A DNA stretch of 64,000 bases, taken from contig NZ_AULW01000051.1 in assembly GCF_000422485.1 (NCBI RefSeq), positions 29,457 to 93,456 of the forward strand. The letters run 5' to 3'. Of the stretch, positions 20,431-28,816 are shown one piece after another (position 1 is the stretch's first letter; the number at the start of each line of letters is the position of its first letter). Both the position numbers and the translations under genes were made by a program. Under the pieces are notes generated by a model that had not been told where the DNA came from, did no database searches, and worked only from the letters and a program-made list of their open reading frames with translations. This DNA comes from Paenibacillus pasadenensis DSM 19293. Its GTDB lineage: Bacteria > Bacillota > Bacilli > Paenibacillales > Paenibacillaceae.

Positions 20431-20514
20431 TGTGGACAGCTGGCGGCGTATCCACGGAGAGCTGTGGAAAAGCGCAATCGCCCCCTTGCGGAGAGCTTAT
20501 CCACATGTGGATGA
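20431..20514. promoter_or_regulatory. Cluster of five DnaA-box-like 9-mers
   Basis: TTATCCACA (20497-20505) is a perfect DnaA box. TGTGGATGA (20506-20514, inverted) and TGTGGAAAA (20463-20471, inverted) each have one mismatch. TGTGGACAG (20431-20439) and GTATCCACG (20448-20456) each have two. Together they lie in 84 bp of gene-free sequence. Confidence 0.6.
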
Positions 20515-20599
20515 AAAAAATCCGGCACGGCTGTCGATTCGTCCGCTTCCTGTTCGTCGTGTAGATAAAGGCCACCAATCCGCATGAAGGAGAATGATC

Positions 20600-21403
20600 A
20601 TGAACATCGCCATTTCGAAGGACGGAACCCGCATCGCTTATGAAAAGACAGGAAAGGGACCGGCTGTCGTGCTCGTGACGGGAGCGTTCAGCTACCGGAG
20701 CTTCCCGGACCAGGTCGAGCTGGCCCGCCTGCTGTCCGACCGCTATACCGTCTACTACTATGACCGCCGGGGAAGAGGAGACAGCGGGGATGCGGCCGTC
20801 TACGCCCCGCAGCGCGAGGTCGAGGATCTGGAGGCCGTGCTGGCGGCGGCCGGGGAGGCGGCCTGCGTATGGGCGCTGTCCTCCGGTGCGATGATCGCCC
20901 TGCGGGCGGCCGCAGGCGGAGCGGACATCGCGAAGCTTGCGCTCCACGAGCCCCCCTTCATCGTCGGGGAACAGGACCGGCGGCCGCCGGCGGACTTCGA
21001 GGAGCAGACGCGGAGGATTGCCGCCGCTGGCGACCGGGCGGAGGCGGTGCGTTATTTCATGACCGAGGGGCTGGGCGCTCCGGCGTTCGTCGTGAAGATG
21101 ATGCGGATGATGCCCGGCGTATGGAAAAAGCTGCTCGCGGTCGCGCACACGCTGCCCTACGACGCGGAGCTCATGTCCGGCTGGATGGACGGAAAGCCGC
21201 TCCGAGCGGATGACTGGAGCGCCGTGACGACGGAGACGCTCGTGCTCGCCGGCACGGAAAGCCCGGCCGCCCTTCGGCGGGGAGCGGAAGCGATCGCGGC
21301 CGCGCTTCCATCGGCGGCGCTATGCAGCGCCAAAGGGCTCGGGCATACGAAAAAGCTCCAGCCGAAACGGATCGCGGCCGAGCTGAACGCCTTTTTCGGC
21401 TGA
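20600..21403 (+). CDS. Alpha/beta-hydrolase fold protein
   Basis: 267 residues, cytoplasmic. It begins with the usual ISKDGTRIAYEKTGKGPAVVLV, has the RRGRGDSG turn, and carries the nucleophile elbow as ALSSGAMIAL (a GxSxG variant with Leu-Ser first). The late histidine is in KGLGHTKKL and the acid is probably in LVLAGTES. Substrate unknown; the family includes esterases and other hydrolases. AAGGAG lies 7 nt before ATG 20600, preferred to ATG 20594. It is followed by 144 bp before the DGPF gene. Confidence 0.85.
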   Translation: MNIAISKDGTRIAYEKTGKGPAVVLVTGAFSYRSFPDQVELARLLSDRYTVYYYDRRGRGDSGDAAVYAPQREVEDLEAVLAAAGEAACVWALSSGAMIALRAAAGGADIAKLALHEPPFIVGEQDRRPPADFEEQTRRIAAAGDRAEAVRYFMTEGLGAPAFVVKMMRMMPGVWKKLLAVAHTLPYDAELMSGWMDGKPLRADDWSAVTTETLVLAGTESPAALRRGAEAIAAALPSAALCSAKGLGHTKKLQPKRIAAELNAFFG

Positions 21404-21547
21404 ATGGCCTCGGACTCTCCGCAATTGGAAGGGATAGGAAAGGGCAGGCGCGAAAATAGAGAGGACGCGATGTCGATTCCTCCGCGCCGTGATCGACGTG
21501 TAGATAGGAAGGGAGCCGAGGCTCTCCTAACCAAAGGAGGATACACG

Positions 21548-21982
21548 ATGAAATTCATGATGATCGTCAAAGGAACGACCGATTCCGAGGCCGGCGTGCT
21601 GCCGGCCCCGGAGCTGATCGAAGCGATGCAGCGCTACAACGAGGAGCTGGCGCGCGCGGGCGTGCTGCTGGCGGCGGACGGCTTGCAGGCGAGCGCGAAC
21701 GGCATCCGCATCAGCTATCCGGAGCCCGGAGGCAAGCCGAAGGTGGTGGACGGGCCGTTCACCGAGACGAAGGAAATCATCGCCGGCTACACGCTGATCG
21801 AGGTCAAGTCGCGCGAGGAAGCGATCCAATGGGCGATGCGCATGCCGGACCCGCATGGCGGCGGACAGGGGCAGATCGAGCTGCGGCAGGTGTTCGAGCC
21901 GGAGGAGCTGACGCCGGATGCCGAGTGGCGGCAGCGCGAAAACGAGCTGCGGCGGCAAGTCGAGTCGCAGCGCCGAGGATGA
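21548..21982 (+). CDS. YciI-like DGPF-motif protein, partner of the ECF sigma factor
   Basis: 144 residues. It has the YCII/DGPF fold, with MKFMMIVKGT at the start and the signature VVDGPFTETKEIIAGY. AAAGGAGG lies 7 nt upstream. Genes of this type are characteristically next to ECF42-class sigma factors, and here its TGA overlaps the ATG of the sigma gene. The proteins have no settled activity. Context says it is part of, or regulated with, the sigma factor's response. Confidence 0.88.
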   Translation: MKFMMIVKGTTDSEAGVLPAPELIEAMQRYNEELARAGVLLAADGLQASANGIRISYPEPGGKPKVVDGPFTETKEIIAGYTLIEVKSREEAIQWAMRMPDPHGGGQGQIELRQVFEPEELTPDAEWRQRENELRRQVESQRRG

Positions 21983-23223
21983 GCGAGGTCCGCCGGACGA
22001 TCGAGGCGGTGTGGAGCATGGAGGCGCCCAAGCTGATCGCCGCGCTCACCCGCCTGACTCGGGATGTCGGCATCGCCGAGGATCTGGCGCAGGACGCGCT
22101 CGTCGCGGCGCTGGAAAAATGGCCGCAAACCGGCCTGCCCGACAACCCGGGCGCTTGGCTCATGACGACGGCGCGGCGGCGCGGCATCGACCTCATCCGC
22201 CGCAGCCGGCTGCGGGAGCGCAAGTACGAGCAGCTGGCGGGCCATACGCCGCTCTATGCGGAGGATGAGCCGGATCTCGGCGAGGGCGTCGGCGACGATC
22301 TGCTGCGGCTGATCTTCCTGACCTGCCATCCCGTGCTCGCTCAGGAATCCCGCGTCGCGCTGACGCTGCGGCTGCTATGCGGCCTGACGACGGAGCAGAT
22401 CGCCCGCTCCTACCTCGCCGCCGAGCCCGCGATCGCCCAGCGGATCGTGCGCGCCAAGCGCACGCTGGCGGCGAAGCAGGTCGCGTTCGAGCTGCCGGAG
22501 GGGCGGCAGCTGCAGGAGCGGCTGTCCGCCGTGCTCGAGGCGCTGTACCTGATGTTCAACGAAGGGTACGCGGCGACGTCCGGCGACGACCTGCTGCGGC
22601 CGCTGCTTTGCCGGGAGGCGCTGCGGCTGAGCCGCGTGCTCGCGGAGCTCATGCCCGGCGAGCCCGAAGTCCACGGACTCGCCGCTCTGCTCGAGCTCCA
22701 GTCGTCGCGGCTCCGCCAGCGGGTCGCGCCGGACGGACGGCTCGTCCGGCTGCGCGACCAGAATCGCGCCCGCTGGGACCGGCTGCATATGCGGCGCGGA
22801 CTGGCAGCGCTGGAGCGGGGCCGCTCGCTCGGCCGGCGCTATGGGCCGTATCTGCTGCAGGCGGCCATCGCCGCCTGCCATGCCGAGGCTCCGTCCGAGG
22901 CGGAGACGGACTGGGTGCGCATTTCGGCGCTGTACGAGGCGCTGATGCAGGGCCAGCCGTCTCCGGTCGTCGAGCTGAACCGCGCGGTCGCCGTGGCGAT
23001 GGCGTTCGGGCCGGCGATCGGCCTGGCGATCGCCGACGAGCTGGAGCGGCGCGGCGAGCTTGCCGGCTATCATCTGCTGCCGAGCGTGCGCGGCGAGCTG
23101 CTGCAGCGCCTCGGGCGGCCCGCAGAGGCTCGCGCCGAGTTCGAGCGCGCGGCCGGTCTTGCCCGCAATGCCCGCGAGCGCGAGCTGCTGCTGGAGCAGG
23201 CGGCGGCTTGCGAAGCGATCTAA
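21979..23223 (+). CDS. ECF42-like RNA polymerase sigma factor with C-terminal TPR-like extension
   Basis: 414 residues, about twice the length of an ordinary ECF factor. Region 2 (LTRLTRDVGIAEDLAQDALVAAL) and region 4 (TLRLLCGLTTEQIARSYLA) are near the N-terminus. Residues about 190-414 form an Arg/Ala/Leu-rich helical extension (VVELNRAVAVAMAFGP) as in ECF42 or SigJ-like factors. There is no adjacent anti-sigma gene. In ECF42 the C-terminal extension is thought to replace that control. Start ATG 21979 is coupled (ATGA) to the DGPF gene, and a DUF1801 gene follows after 28 bp. Confidence 0.9.
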   Translation: MSEVRRTIEAVWSMEAPKLIAALTRLTRDVGIAEDLAQDALVAALEKWPQTGLPDNPGAWLMTTARRRGIDLIRRSRLRERKYEQLAGHTPLYAEDEPDLGEGVGDDLLRLIFLTCHPVLAQESRVALTLRLLCGLTTEQIARSYLAAEPAIAQRIVRAKRTLAAKQVAFELPEGRQLQERLSAVLEALYLMFNEGYAATSGDDLLRPLLCREALRLSRVLAELMPGEPEVHGLAALLELQSSRLRQRVAPDGRLVRLRDQNRARWDRLHMRRGLAALERGRSLGRRYGPYLLQAAIAACHAEAPSEAETDWVRISALYEALMQGQPSPVVELNRAVAVAMAFGPAIGLAIADELERRGELAGYHLLPSVRGELLQRLGRPAEARAEFERAAGLARNARERELLLEQAAACEAI

Positions 23224-23251
23224 ATCTATCACGTCGAGGAGAGATGACTTG

Positions 23252-23596
23252 ATGAATCCCGAAGTAACCGCATTCCTGGAAGCCCTGAACGAGCCGTGGC
23301 AAGCGGAGCGGTCCGCCGAGCTGCGGCAGCTCGTGCACGATACGATCCCGGACGTGCAGGAGCGCATCCAGTACAAGAAGCCTCATTTCTTGAAAAACGG
23401 CAAGTATGCGGCCGTCATCTCGACGTCCAAGGACGCCGTCAGCTTCACGATCTTCAACGCCGAAGGGCTGGAACTGCCGGAGGGGCGCTTCGACGGCCCG
23501 CCGGAGCGCAAGACGATCAAGCTGCGCAAAGGCGACGCCGTGGAGACGGAGCTGCTGGCGCCGCTGCTCGCGCAGGCGAGCGCCGGGCTGGGCTGA
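23252..23596 (+). CDS. DUF1801 domain protein
   Basis: 114 residues, cytoplasmic. NPEVTAFLEALNEPW, LRQLVHDTIPDVQERIQYKKPHF and the later hydrophobic strands match the DUF1801 (YdhG-like) fold. The molecular role is unknown. GAGGAGA ends 9 nt before the ATG. It lies 28 bp behind the sigma factor and ahead of a strong terminator, so it is probably the last gene of the 21548 operon. Confidence 0.82.
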   Translation: MNPEVTAFLEALNEPWQAERSAELRQLVHDTIPDVQERIQYKKPHFLKNGKYAAVISTSKDAVSFTIFNAEGLELPEGRFDGPPERKTIKLRKGDAVETELLAPLLAQASAGLG

Positions 23597-23645
23597 GCGG
23601 AGGAATTCCGATCGTCTGGCGCATCAGCCGCCTGCATGCAGACAT

Positions 23646-23684
23646 AAAACAGGAGGGACCCATTTGGGATCCCTCCTGTTTTTT
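23646..23684. terminator. Bidirectional terminator between converging genes
   Basis: AAACAGGAGGGA (about 23647-23658) pairs with TCCCTCCTGTTT. It is flanked by A residues on the left and TTTTTT on the right, so it can serve both strands. Confidence 0.9.
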
Positions 23685-23715
23685 GCTTCCAGCCCCGAGG
23701 CTGGCCGAGAGGCGC

Positions 23716-26700
23716 TTATTCTTCTTCCTCCTGGACGGCGAGCACGAGCCGGTTGGAGCGGGCTCTTGCTCGGAGAAGGCTGCCGCTCTCGTCCCGGAAC
23801 GAGTAGCCGACGAGCGCGACGTTGACGAGCTCTCTCGCGTGCAGCGGAGAAGCGACGCGGACGCTGAACTGGACGATCCGCTCCGCCCCCGGGGCGAGAT
23901 TGCCGATCGGCAGTCCGGACAGGGAAGGCCGGGCCGGCGGGGCTCCGTCGATCACGAGGCTGCCGGGGACGAGGCTCAGCCCTTGCGGCAGCGGATCGGA
24001 CAGCGTCAATCCGGTCGTGGCGACCGAGCTCGAATTGCGGATCGCGATCCGGAACAGGACGACGTCCCCCGGCGTCGTAACGGCGCGATCCGCGCTCTTG
24101 CGCACCTCGAGCAGCGAAGGAAGGATGCGGACGGAGGCCGACGCCTGCTGCGGATCGACGCCTGTCGCCGAGGTGCGCGCGGTATTGACGATCTCCGAGC
24201 CGGTCGGAGCGGAGTCCGGCACCAGGTACGGCACGGAGAGGATCGCCCGGGCGCCGTTCACGGTCGTCGGGGAGCCGCTCGGCAGCAGGTTGACGACCGT
24301 ATCGATGCCGAGCAAGGTGTCGACGATGCGCACCGGGCTCAGCGGCACGTTGCCTGCATTGCGCACGGCAATCAGGAACGCGATTCGCTGTCCCGGCCGC
24401 GCGACGGCCGGAACCGCCTGCTTGGTGAGGATCAGCGCCGGACGAGGCAGCACCGTGAAGCTGGCGACAGCCTGGGCCGGAGGCGTCTGGTCGCTGACGG
24501 CCGTCACGATGTTGGTGATGACCGAGCCCCCCGGCGCGGCGGCGGGAACGATGTACTCCACCTCAAGCACGACCGACCGGCCTGCCGGAATTTCCGTGAT
24601 GATCTGGGAGAAGCCGAGCACGCGGTCGACGACCCGGATGTTCGTCACCGGCGCGTTCGAGTCGTTGCGCAGCTCGATCCGGTAGGTGACCGTATCGCCT
24701 GGCGCGGCTGCCGTGGCGCTGACGGACTTGAGCACCGCGAGGCTGAACCCGCTCCGTACCGTCACGGCAGCGGAGCTTTCCGTTGGAGGCGTCTCGGCGC
24801 TCGTGACGGTCGCCGTATTGATGAACACCTGGCCGGCCGGCGCCGTCTCCGGAATCCGGAACGGCTGCCGGATCGTCTCCGACTGTCCGATGCCGAGCAG
24901 CGGCAGCACGGCATTCAGGCCGATCAGCGTGTCGGAAAGGACGACATTCGTCAAAGGCACGTTGCCCGTGTTGCTGATGGTCAGCGAGTAGATGACCGTC
25001 TCGCCCGGGAACGCGGCCGGCGTGCTCGACGACTTGAACACGGCCAGGGCCGGAGCCGGAGATACGGTGACGATCGCCGTGTCTTCGCCAGGCGGAGTCT
25101 GATCCGATTGGGCGACGACGGTATTGGCGATGACGGTGCCTGCCGGCGTGCCGGGAGGAACGGTCAGCTGCGTCGGGATGACGACCGACTCGCCCGGTCC
25201 GAGCTCGGGCACCGAGACGCCAAGCTGCGTCACCGGATCGGCGATGAGCACATTGGTCAGCGTCAGCGGAGACGGGTTGGTCACCGTAATCGTGTAGACG
25301 ATCGGCTCCATCGGCGCGGCTGTCGCCCGGTCGGAGGTCTTGACGACGACGAGCGTCGCGGGCGGATCGATGCCGACCCGGGCAGAGTCCATGACGGGCG
25401 GCGTCTGATCCGACTCGGCCACCGCCGTGTTCACCAGCACCGTATCCGACGGCGCGTCGGCCGGCACGGCATAGACGGCGGTCAAGACCGATGTCTGCGC
25501 CGGTCCGAGCGCGGCGATGACCGTATCGAGCGCGACGAGAGGGTCCTGCACGCGGATGTTCGTCAGCACGACATTGCCGGTATTGGTCAGCGTATAGGTG
25601 TAGGTGATCGTCCCTCCGGGCGAGACGATGGAGACGTCGGCGACCTTGCTCAGCTCCAGCGCCGGGTCGGCCTCCACCGTGACGGCCGCGTCCGCGGATT
25701 CGGTCGGCGCCTCATTGGACGAGGCCGTGGCGACGTTCGCGATGACCGTGCCGGGAGCGGTCCCTGCGGGCACGACGTAGGTGCCGGTAAAGGAGACGAA
25801 CTCGCCCGGGATGAGCCGGTCCAGCGTCTCGAGCAGGCCGAGAAGCGGATCCTGCACGACGATGCCGGTCAAGTCGGCTCCGCCCGTATTGCGCACGACG
25901 ACGACATACTGGATCACGTCTCCCGGAACCGCCGTAACGCGGTCGGCCGCTTTTTCGATGCGGATGTCGAACGTCGGCAGGACGAGCACCTCGGCCGAAT
26001 CCTGCTGCGGATCGGTCTCGTCGGACCGGACGATCGCCGTGTTGACGAGCACCGTGCCGGGCGGCACGGTCAGCGGCACCGTATAGGTCCGCTGGAATTC
26101 GGCGGTCTGTCCGGGCGCAAGCGAGCGGATCGTCTCGTTCAAGCCGAGATCAGGGTCCGTGACCCGCACGTTCGTCAGCGCGACATCGCCGACATTCACG
26201 ACCTGGATCGTGTAGAGCACCGTATTGCCCTGCAGCACCTCGGTCCGATCCGCCGTCTTGGAGAACAGCAGCTCCGGCACCGTCACGATCGTCAGGCGGG
26301 CGACGGCTTCATTGCTTCTCACCGGCGTGCCGTCCTCGGCCGTGCCGGTCGCCACCGCCGTATTGACGAGCACGCCGCCCGGCGGCACGGTGGACGCGAC
26401 ATACACGAACTCAAAGCGGAACGACTCGCCCGGCAGAAGCTGCGCCTGAGCAATCGTGAGACCGAGCACCGGATCCTCGATGGTAATGTCGCGCAGCGTG
26501 AACAGGCTCGTATTGGTCGCGGTAAACACATACAGGGCAGATTCTCCGAGCCGTACCGTCTCCGGCGTGACGGACTTGGAGAGCTTCAGGCTCTCGGGAC
26601 CGGCGACGACGAACACCGTCTCGGAATCCTCGACCGGACCGGTCTGATCGGTCTTCACCGTGACCGTATTCGAGATGCGGCCATCCTGCACATAGGGCGG

Positions 26701-28632
26701 CGATGCCGTGATCGACACCGTGATTTCCCTCGTCTCCCCGATCCCGAGCGTAAACGGAGGCACGGATACGGGGATAAGCGAGTCGTTGACGAATACGTTC
26801 GTAAGCGGCACGTTGCCGGTATTGGTCACGCTGATCGTGTAGACGACTTCCTCGAACTCCACGACGACTTCCCGATCCGCGCTCTTGATCACCTCGATCC
26901 CGGGAAGGGCGTTCACCTCGACGACCGCCTCCGCGTCGTCGCCGGCTTCGTCGCTGATCGCGGTCACCCTGTTGAAGAACGGGCCGGCGGGGGCATCCTC
27001 CGGAATCTCGAACGGCACTTGCAGCAGCACGCTTTCCCCGATGCCGAGCTCGTCGATGAACTCGACATAACCGAGCGTCGGGTCATCCACGACGATGTTG
27101 TGCAGGATCGTATCGCCGGTGTTGATGACCTCGATCGTATAGGTGACGAGATCGCCCGGATTGACGGACGTGATGCCGCCTGTCGATTTGGTGACCAGGA
27201 TGGCCGGCGAGGTGGAGCGGATGTTCGGGATGTCGATGTACTCGCCGAACTCGATGTCGATCGTAAACGGAGGGACCGGCTCGTAGCCGGGAGGAGCGGC
27301 GATTTCCTGGACAAAGTAACTGCCGGGCAGCAGCTGGAAGGCGACGACTCCGTTCTCACCGGTGACGACCTGCACGTAGGAAGGGCCCTGGAACAGGAAC
27401 ACCGCTCCCTCGAGGCCTGCTCCCGTCTCGATATCGTACTTCCGCAGGAAGACGTTGACGAGGCTGCGGAAGTTCGTCAGCTGCAGGAAGACGGTCTCGC
27501 CGGAAAATTGGATTGTGAAATAGAGCGGCAGCGGCTCCGGAATGTAGCCGGGCGGAGGCGTGACCTCGACCACCTCGTATTCGCCGAGCGGCAGCCCTCC
27601 GAACAACACCCGGCCGTAGCTGTCGGTTACGCCCGTAAGCTTGATGCCAGGCGGATTGAGGCTGACGACGGTAATCCCGACGCCTTCAAGCGGATTGCCG
27701 CTCTCGTCCGTCTTGTAGATCTCCACGGCGCCCGTATCGCCGAACACTTCGAGGCGGTCGACGCCGATCGGCACGAGGCCGACAGGAATCTCGGCGATCA
27801 GCTGGTCCGTAGCGGTGTCGATGACGATGACGCTGTCCGTGCTCGTGATGGCGACATAAGCCTCGCGCAGCGTCGTGATCGTGATGCCCTGGGCGAGCGG
27901 ATTGGTCGGGACGGGCAGCACGGAGCCGCTGCCGGGCACGATGACGAACACGTTGCCGTCCGCGTCGGTCGCGTACAGCTTGGAGCCGTCGGGCGTCAAG
28001 GCGAGGTTCTGAAGATTGGGACTGACCGCGATGACGTCGATGACCGTGTTGGTAAGCGCGGCGATGACGGCAATGCCGGTTTCGTTGATGGCGTAGACCA
28101 GGCTGCTGCCGGGATCGACGACGATGCCGGCGCCGGCCGGCGGACCGACGTCGATCGTGGCGATCGCGGCCAGCGCGACGGTGTCGATGACGGTGACCAG
28201 ACCGCTGGAGCTCGTCACATAGGCGCGCTCGCCGTTGCTCGCGACCGCCACTTTGAGCGGCGTGCCGACGCCGGGGAGGGGGATCGTGGCGATGACGGAG
28301 TTCGTCCCCGTGTTGATGACGGACAGGTCGGAGCTGCCCTCGTTCACGACATAGACAAGCGAGTTGTCCGGCGAGACGGCGATGCCGTTCGGCTGCACGC
28401 CGACCGGTATCGTCGCCTCCACGAACAAGCCCTCGCCGTTGATGACCGAGACAGTGCTGCTGCCTTGATTGGTGACGTAGACCCGGTTGATGATGCGGGC
28501 CGCTGCAGGGTATTGGGGAGCGCTTCCGACCGGTATTCGGGCAATCTCCGTCTTGCTGGCCGTACTGATGACCGACACGGTGTCCTCGCCTGAATTGGCG
28601 ACGAACACGAGAATAGAATCAAGACCTGGCAC
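23716..28632 (-). CDS. Giant DUF11-repeat protein with beta-propeller and SpaA-like domains
   Basis: About 1638 residues from the GTG at 28632, chosen because AAAGGCGGGTGA lies just upstream; in-frame ATGs further up lack a ribosome binding site. Residues about 5-295 form YVTN-type propeller blades (VYVTNQGSSTVSVINGEG, VYVVNEGSSDLSVINT). Two SpaA/CnaB-like domains follow (about 299-475, EIYKTDESGNPLEGVGITV and RKYDIETGAGLEGAVF). Eleven DUF11 repeats of about 100-130 residues (VxKSADR..PGDxVxYxIxVxNTGNVPLTNVxVxDP) then run to the end, which is the acidic LAVQEEEE. No signal peptide, no membrane helix and no LPxTG is seen. This suggests a spore-surface or lysis-released protein rather than a sortase-anchored adhesin. 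Confidence 0.85.
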   Translation of the reverse strand: MPGLDSILVFVANSGEDTVSVISTASKTEIARIPVGSAPQYPAAARIINRVYVTNQGSSTVSVINGEGLFVEATIPVGVQPNGIAVSPDNSLVYVVNEGSSDLSVINTGTNSVIATIPLPGVGTPLKVAVASNGERAYVTSSSGLVTVIDTVALAAIATIDVGPPAGAGIVVDPGSSLVYAINETGIAVIAALTNTVIDVIAVSPNLQNLALTPDGSKLYATDADGNVFVIVPGSGSVLPVPTNPLAQGITITTLREAYVAITSTDSVIVIDTATDQLIAEIPVGLVPIGVDRLEVFGDTGAVEIYKTDESGNPLEGVGITVVSLNPPGIKLTGVTDSYGRVLFGGLPLGEYEVVEVTPPPGYIPEPLPLYFTIQFSGETVFLQLTNFRSLVNVFLRKYDIETGAGLEGAVFLFQGPSYVQVVTGENGVVAFQLLPGSYFVQEIAAPPGYEPVPPFTIDIEFGEYIDIPNIRSTSPAILVTKSTGGITSVNPGDLVTYTIEVINTGDTILHNIVVDDPTLGYVEFIDELGIGESVLLQVPFEIPEDAPAGPFFNRVTAISDEAGDDAEAVVEVNALPGIEVIKSADREVVVEFEEVVYTISVTNTGNVPLTNVFVNDSLIPVSVPPFTLGIGETREITVSITASPPYVQDGRISNTVTVKTDQTGPVEDSETVFVVAGPESLKLSKSVTPETVRLGESALYVFTATNTSLFTLRDITIEDPVLGLTIAQAQLLPGESFRFEFVYVASTVPPGGVLVNTAVATGTAEDGTPVRSNEAVARLTIVTVPELLFSKTADRTEVLQGNTVLYTIQVVNVGDVALTNVRVTDPDLGLNETIRSLAPGQTAEFQRTYTVPLTVPPGTVLVNTAIVRSDETDPQQDSAEVLVLPTFDIRIEKAADRVTAVPGDVIQYVVVVRNTGGADLTGIVVQDPLLGLLETLDRLIPGEFVSFTGTYVVPAGTAPGTVIANVATASSNEAPTESADAAVTVEADPALELSKVADVSIVSPGGTITYTYTLTNTGNVVLTNIRVQDPLVALDTVIAALGPAQTSVLTAVYAVPADAPSDTVLVNTAVAESDQTPPVMDSARVGIDPPATLVVVKTSDRATAAPMEPIVYTITVTNPSPLTLTNVLIADPVTQLGVSVPELGPGESVVIPTQLTVPPGTPAGTVIANTVVAQSDQTPPGEDTAIVTVSPAPALAVFKSSSTPAAFPGETVIYSLTISNTGNVPLTNVVLSDTLIGLNAVLPLLGIGQSETIRQPFRIPETAPAGQVFINTATVTSAETPPTESSAAVTVRSGFSLAVLKSVSATAAAPGDTVTYRIELRNDSNAPVTNIRVVDRVLGFSQIITEIPAGRSVVLEVEYIVPAAAPGGSVITNIVTAVSDQTPPAQAVASFTVLPRPALILTKQAVPAVARPGQRIAFLIAVRNAGNVPLSPVRIVDTLLGIDTVVNLLPSGSPTTVNGARAILSVPYLVPDSAPTGSEIVNTARTSATGVDPQQASASVRILPSLLEVRKSADRAVTTPGDVVLFRIAIRNSSSVATTGLTLSDPLPQGLSLVPGSLVIDGAPPARPSLSGLPIGNLAPGAERIVQFSVRVASPLHARELVNVALVGYSFRDESGSLLRARARSNRLVLAVQEEEE

Positions 28633-28724
28633 TCTTTCACCCGCCTTTCCTGTTCCTTTAATCCCAATCTTCATAGCCATATGTGGAGAGGCTCGGCTGA
28701 TATGCCGCACGCCTTGCGTCGGCC

Positions 28725-28742
28725 TTGTGATTTCCATCACAA
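28725..28742. promoter_or_regulatory. Rex-type operator upstream of cydA
   Basis: TTGTGATTTCCATCACAA is a perfect inverted repeat matching the Rex (redox-sensing repressor) consensus TTGTGA-N6-TCACAA. Rex represses cydABCD in B. subtilis when NADH is low. It lies 74 bp before the cydA start, near the -35 position of a possible extended -10 TGGCACAAT (28760-28768). Confidence 0.8.
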
Positions 28743-28816
28743 CCCCGGCGTGCGATTGCTGGCACAATAGACCCAGCTAGAAGCCTCACCCATTTAGGTC
28801 GAAAGAAGGGGAAAGC

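Noticed and set aside
23296..28593. A 1765-codon plus-strand open frame opposite the DUF11 gene
   Set aside because: It is Arg/Asp/His-rich with no domain, typical of the antisense of a GC-rich repeat gene, while the minus strand gives clean DUF11, SpaA and propeller domains and a ribosome binding site.
28633..28767. Longer start of the DUF11 protein at 28767
   Set aside because: No Shine-Dalgarno precedes the upstream ATGs, the added residues have no signal peptide, and the frame covers the Rex operator. GTG 28632 has a good site.
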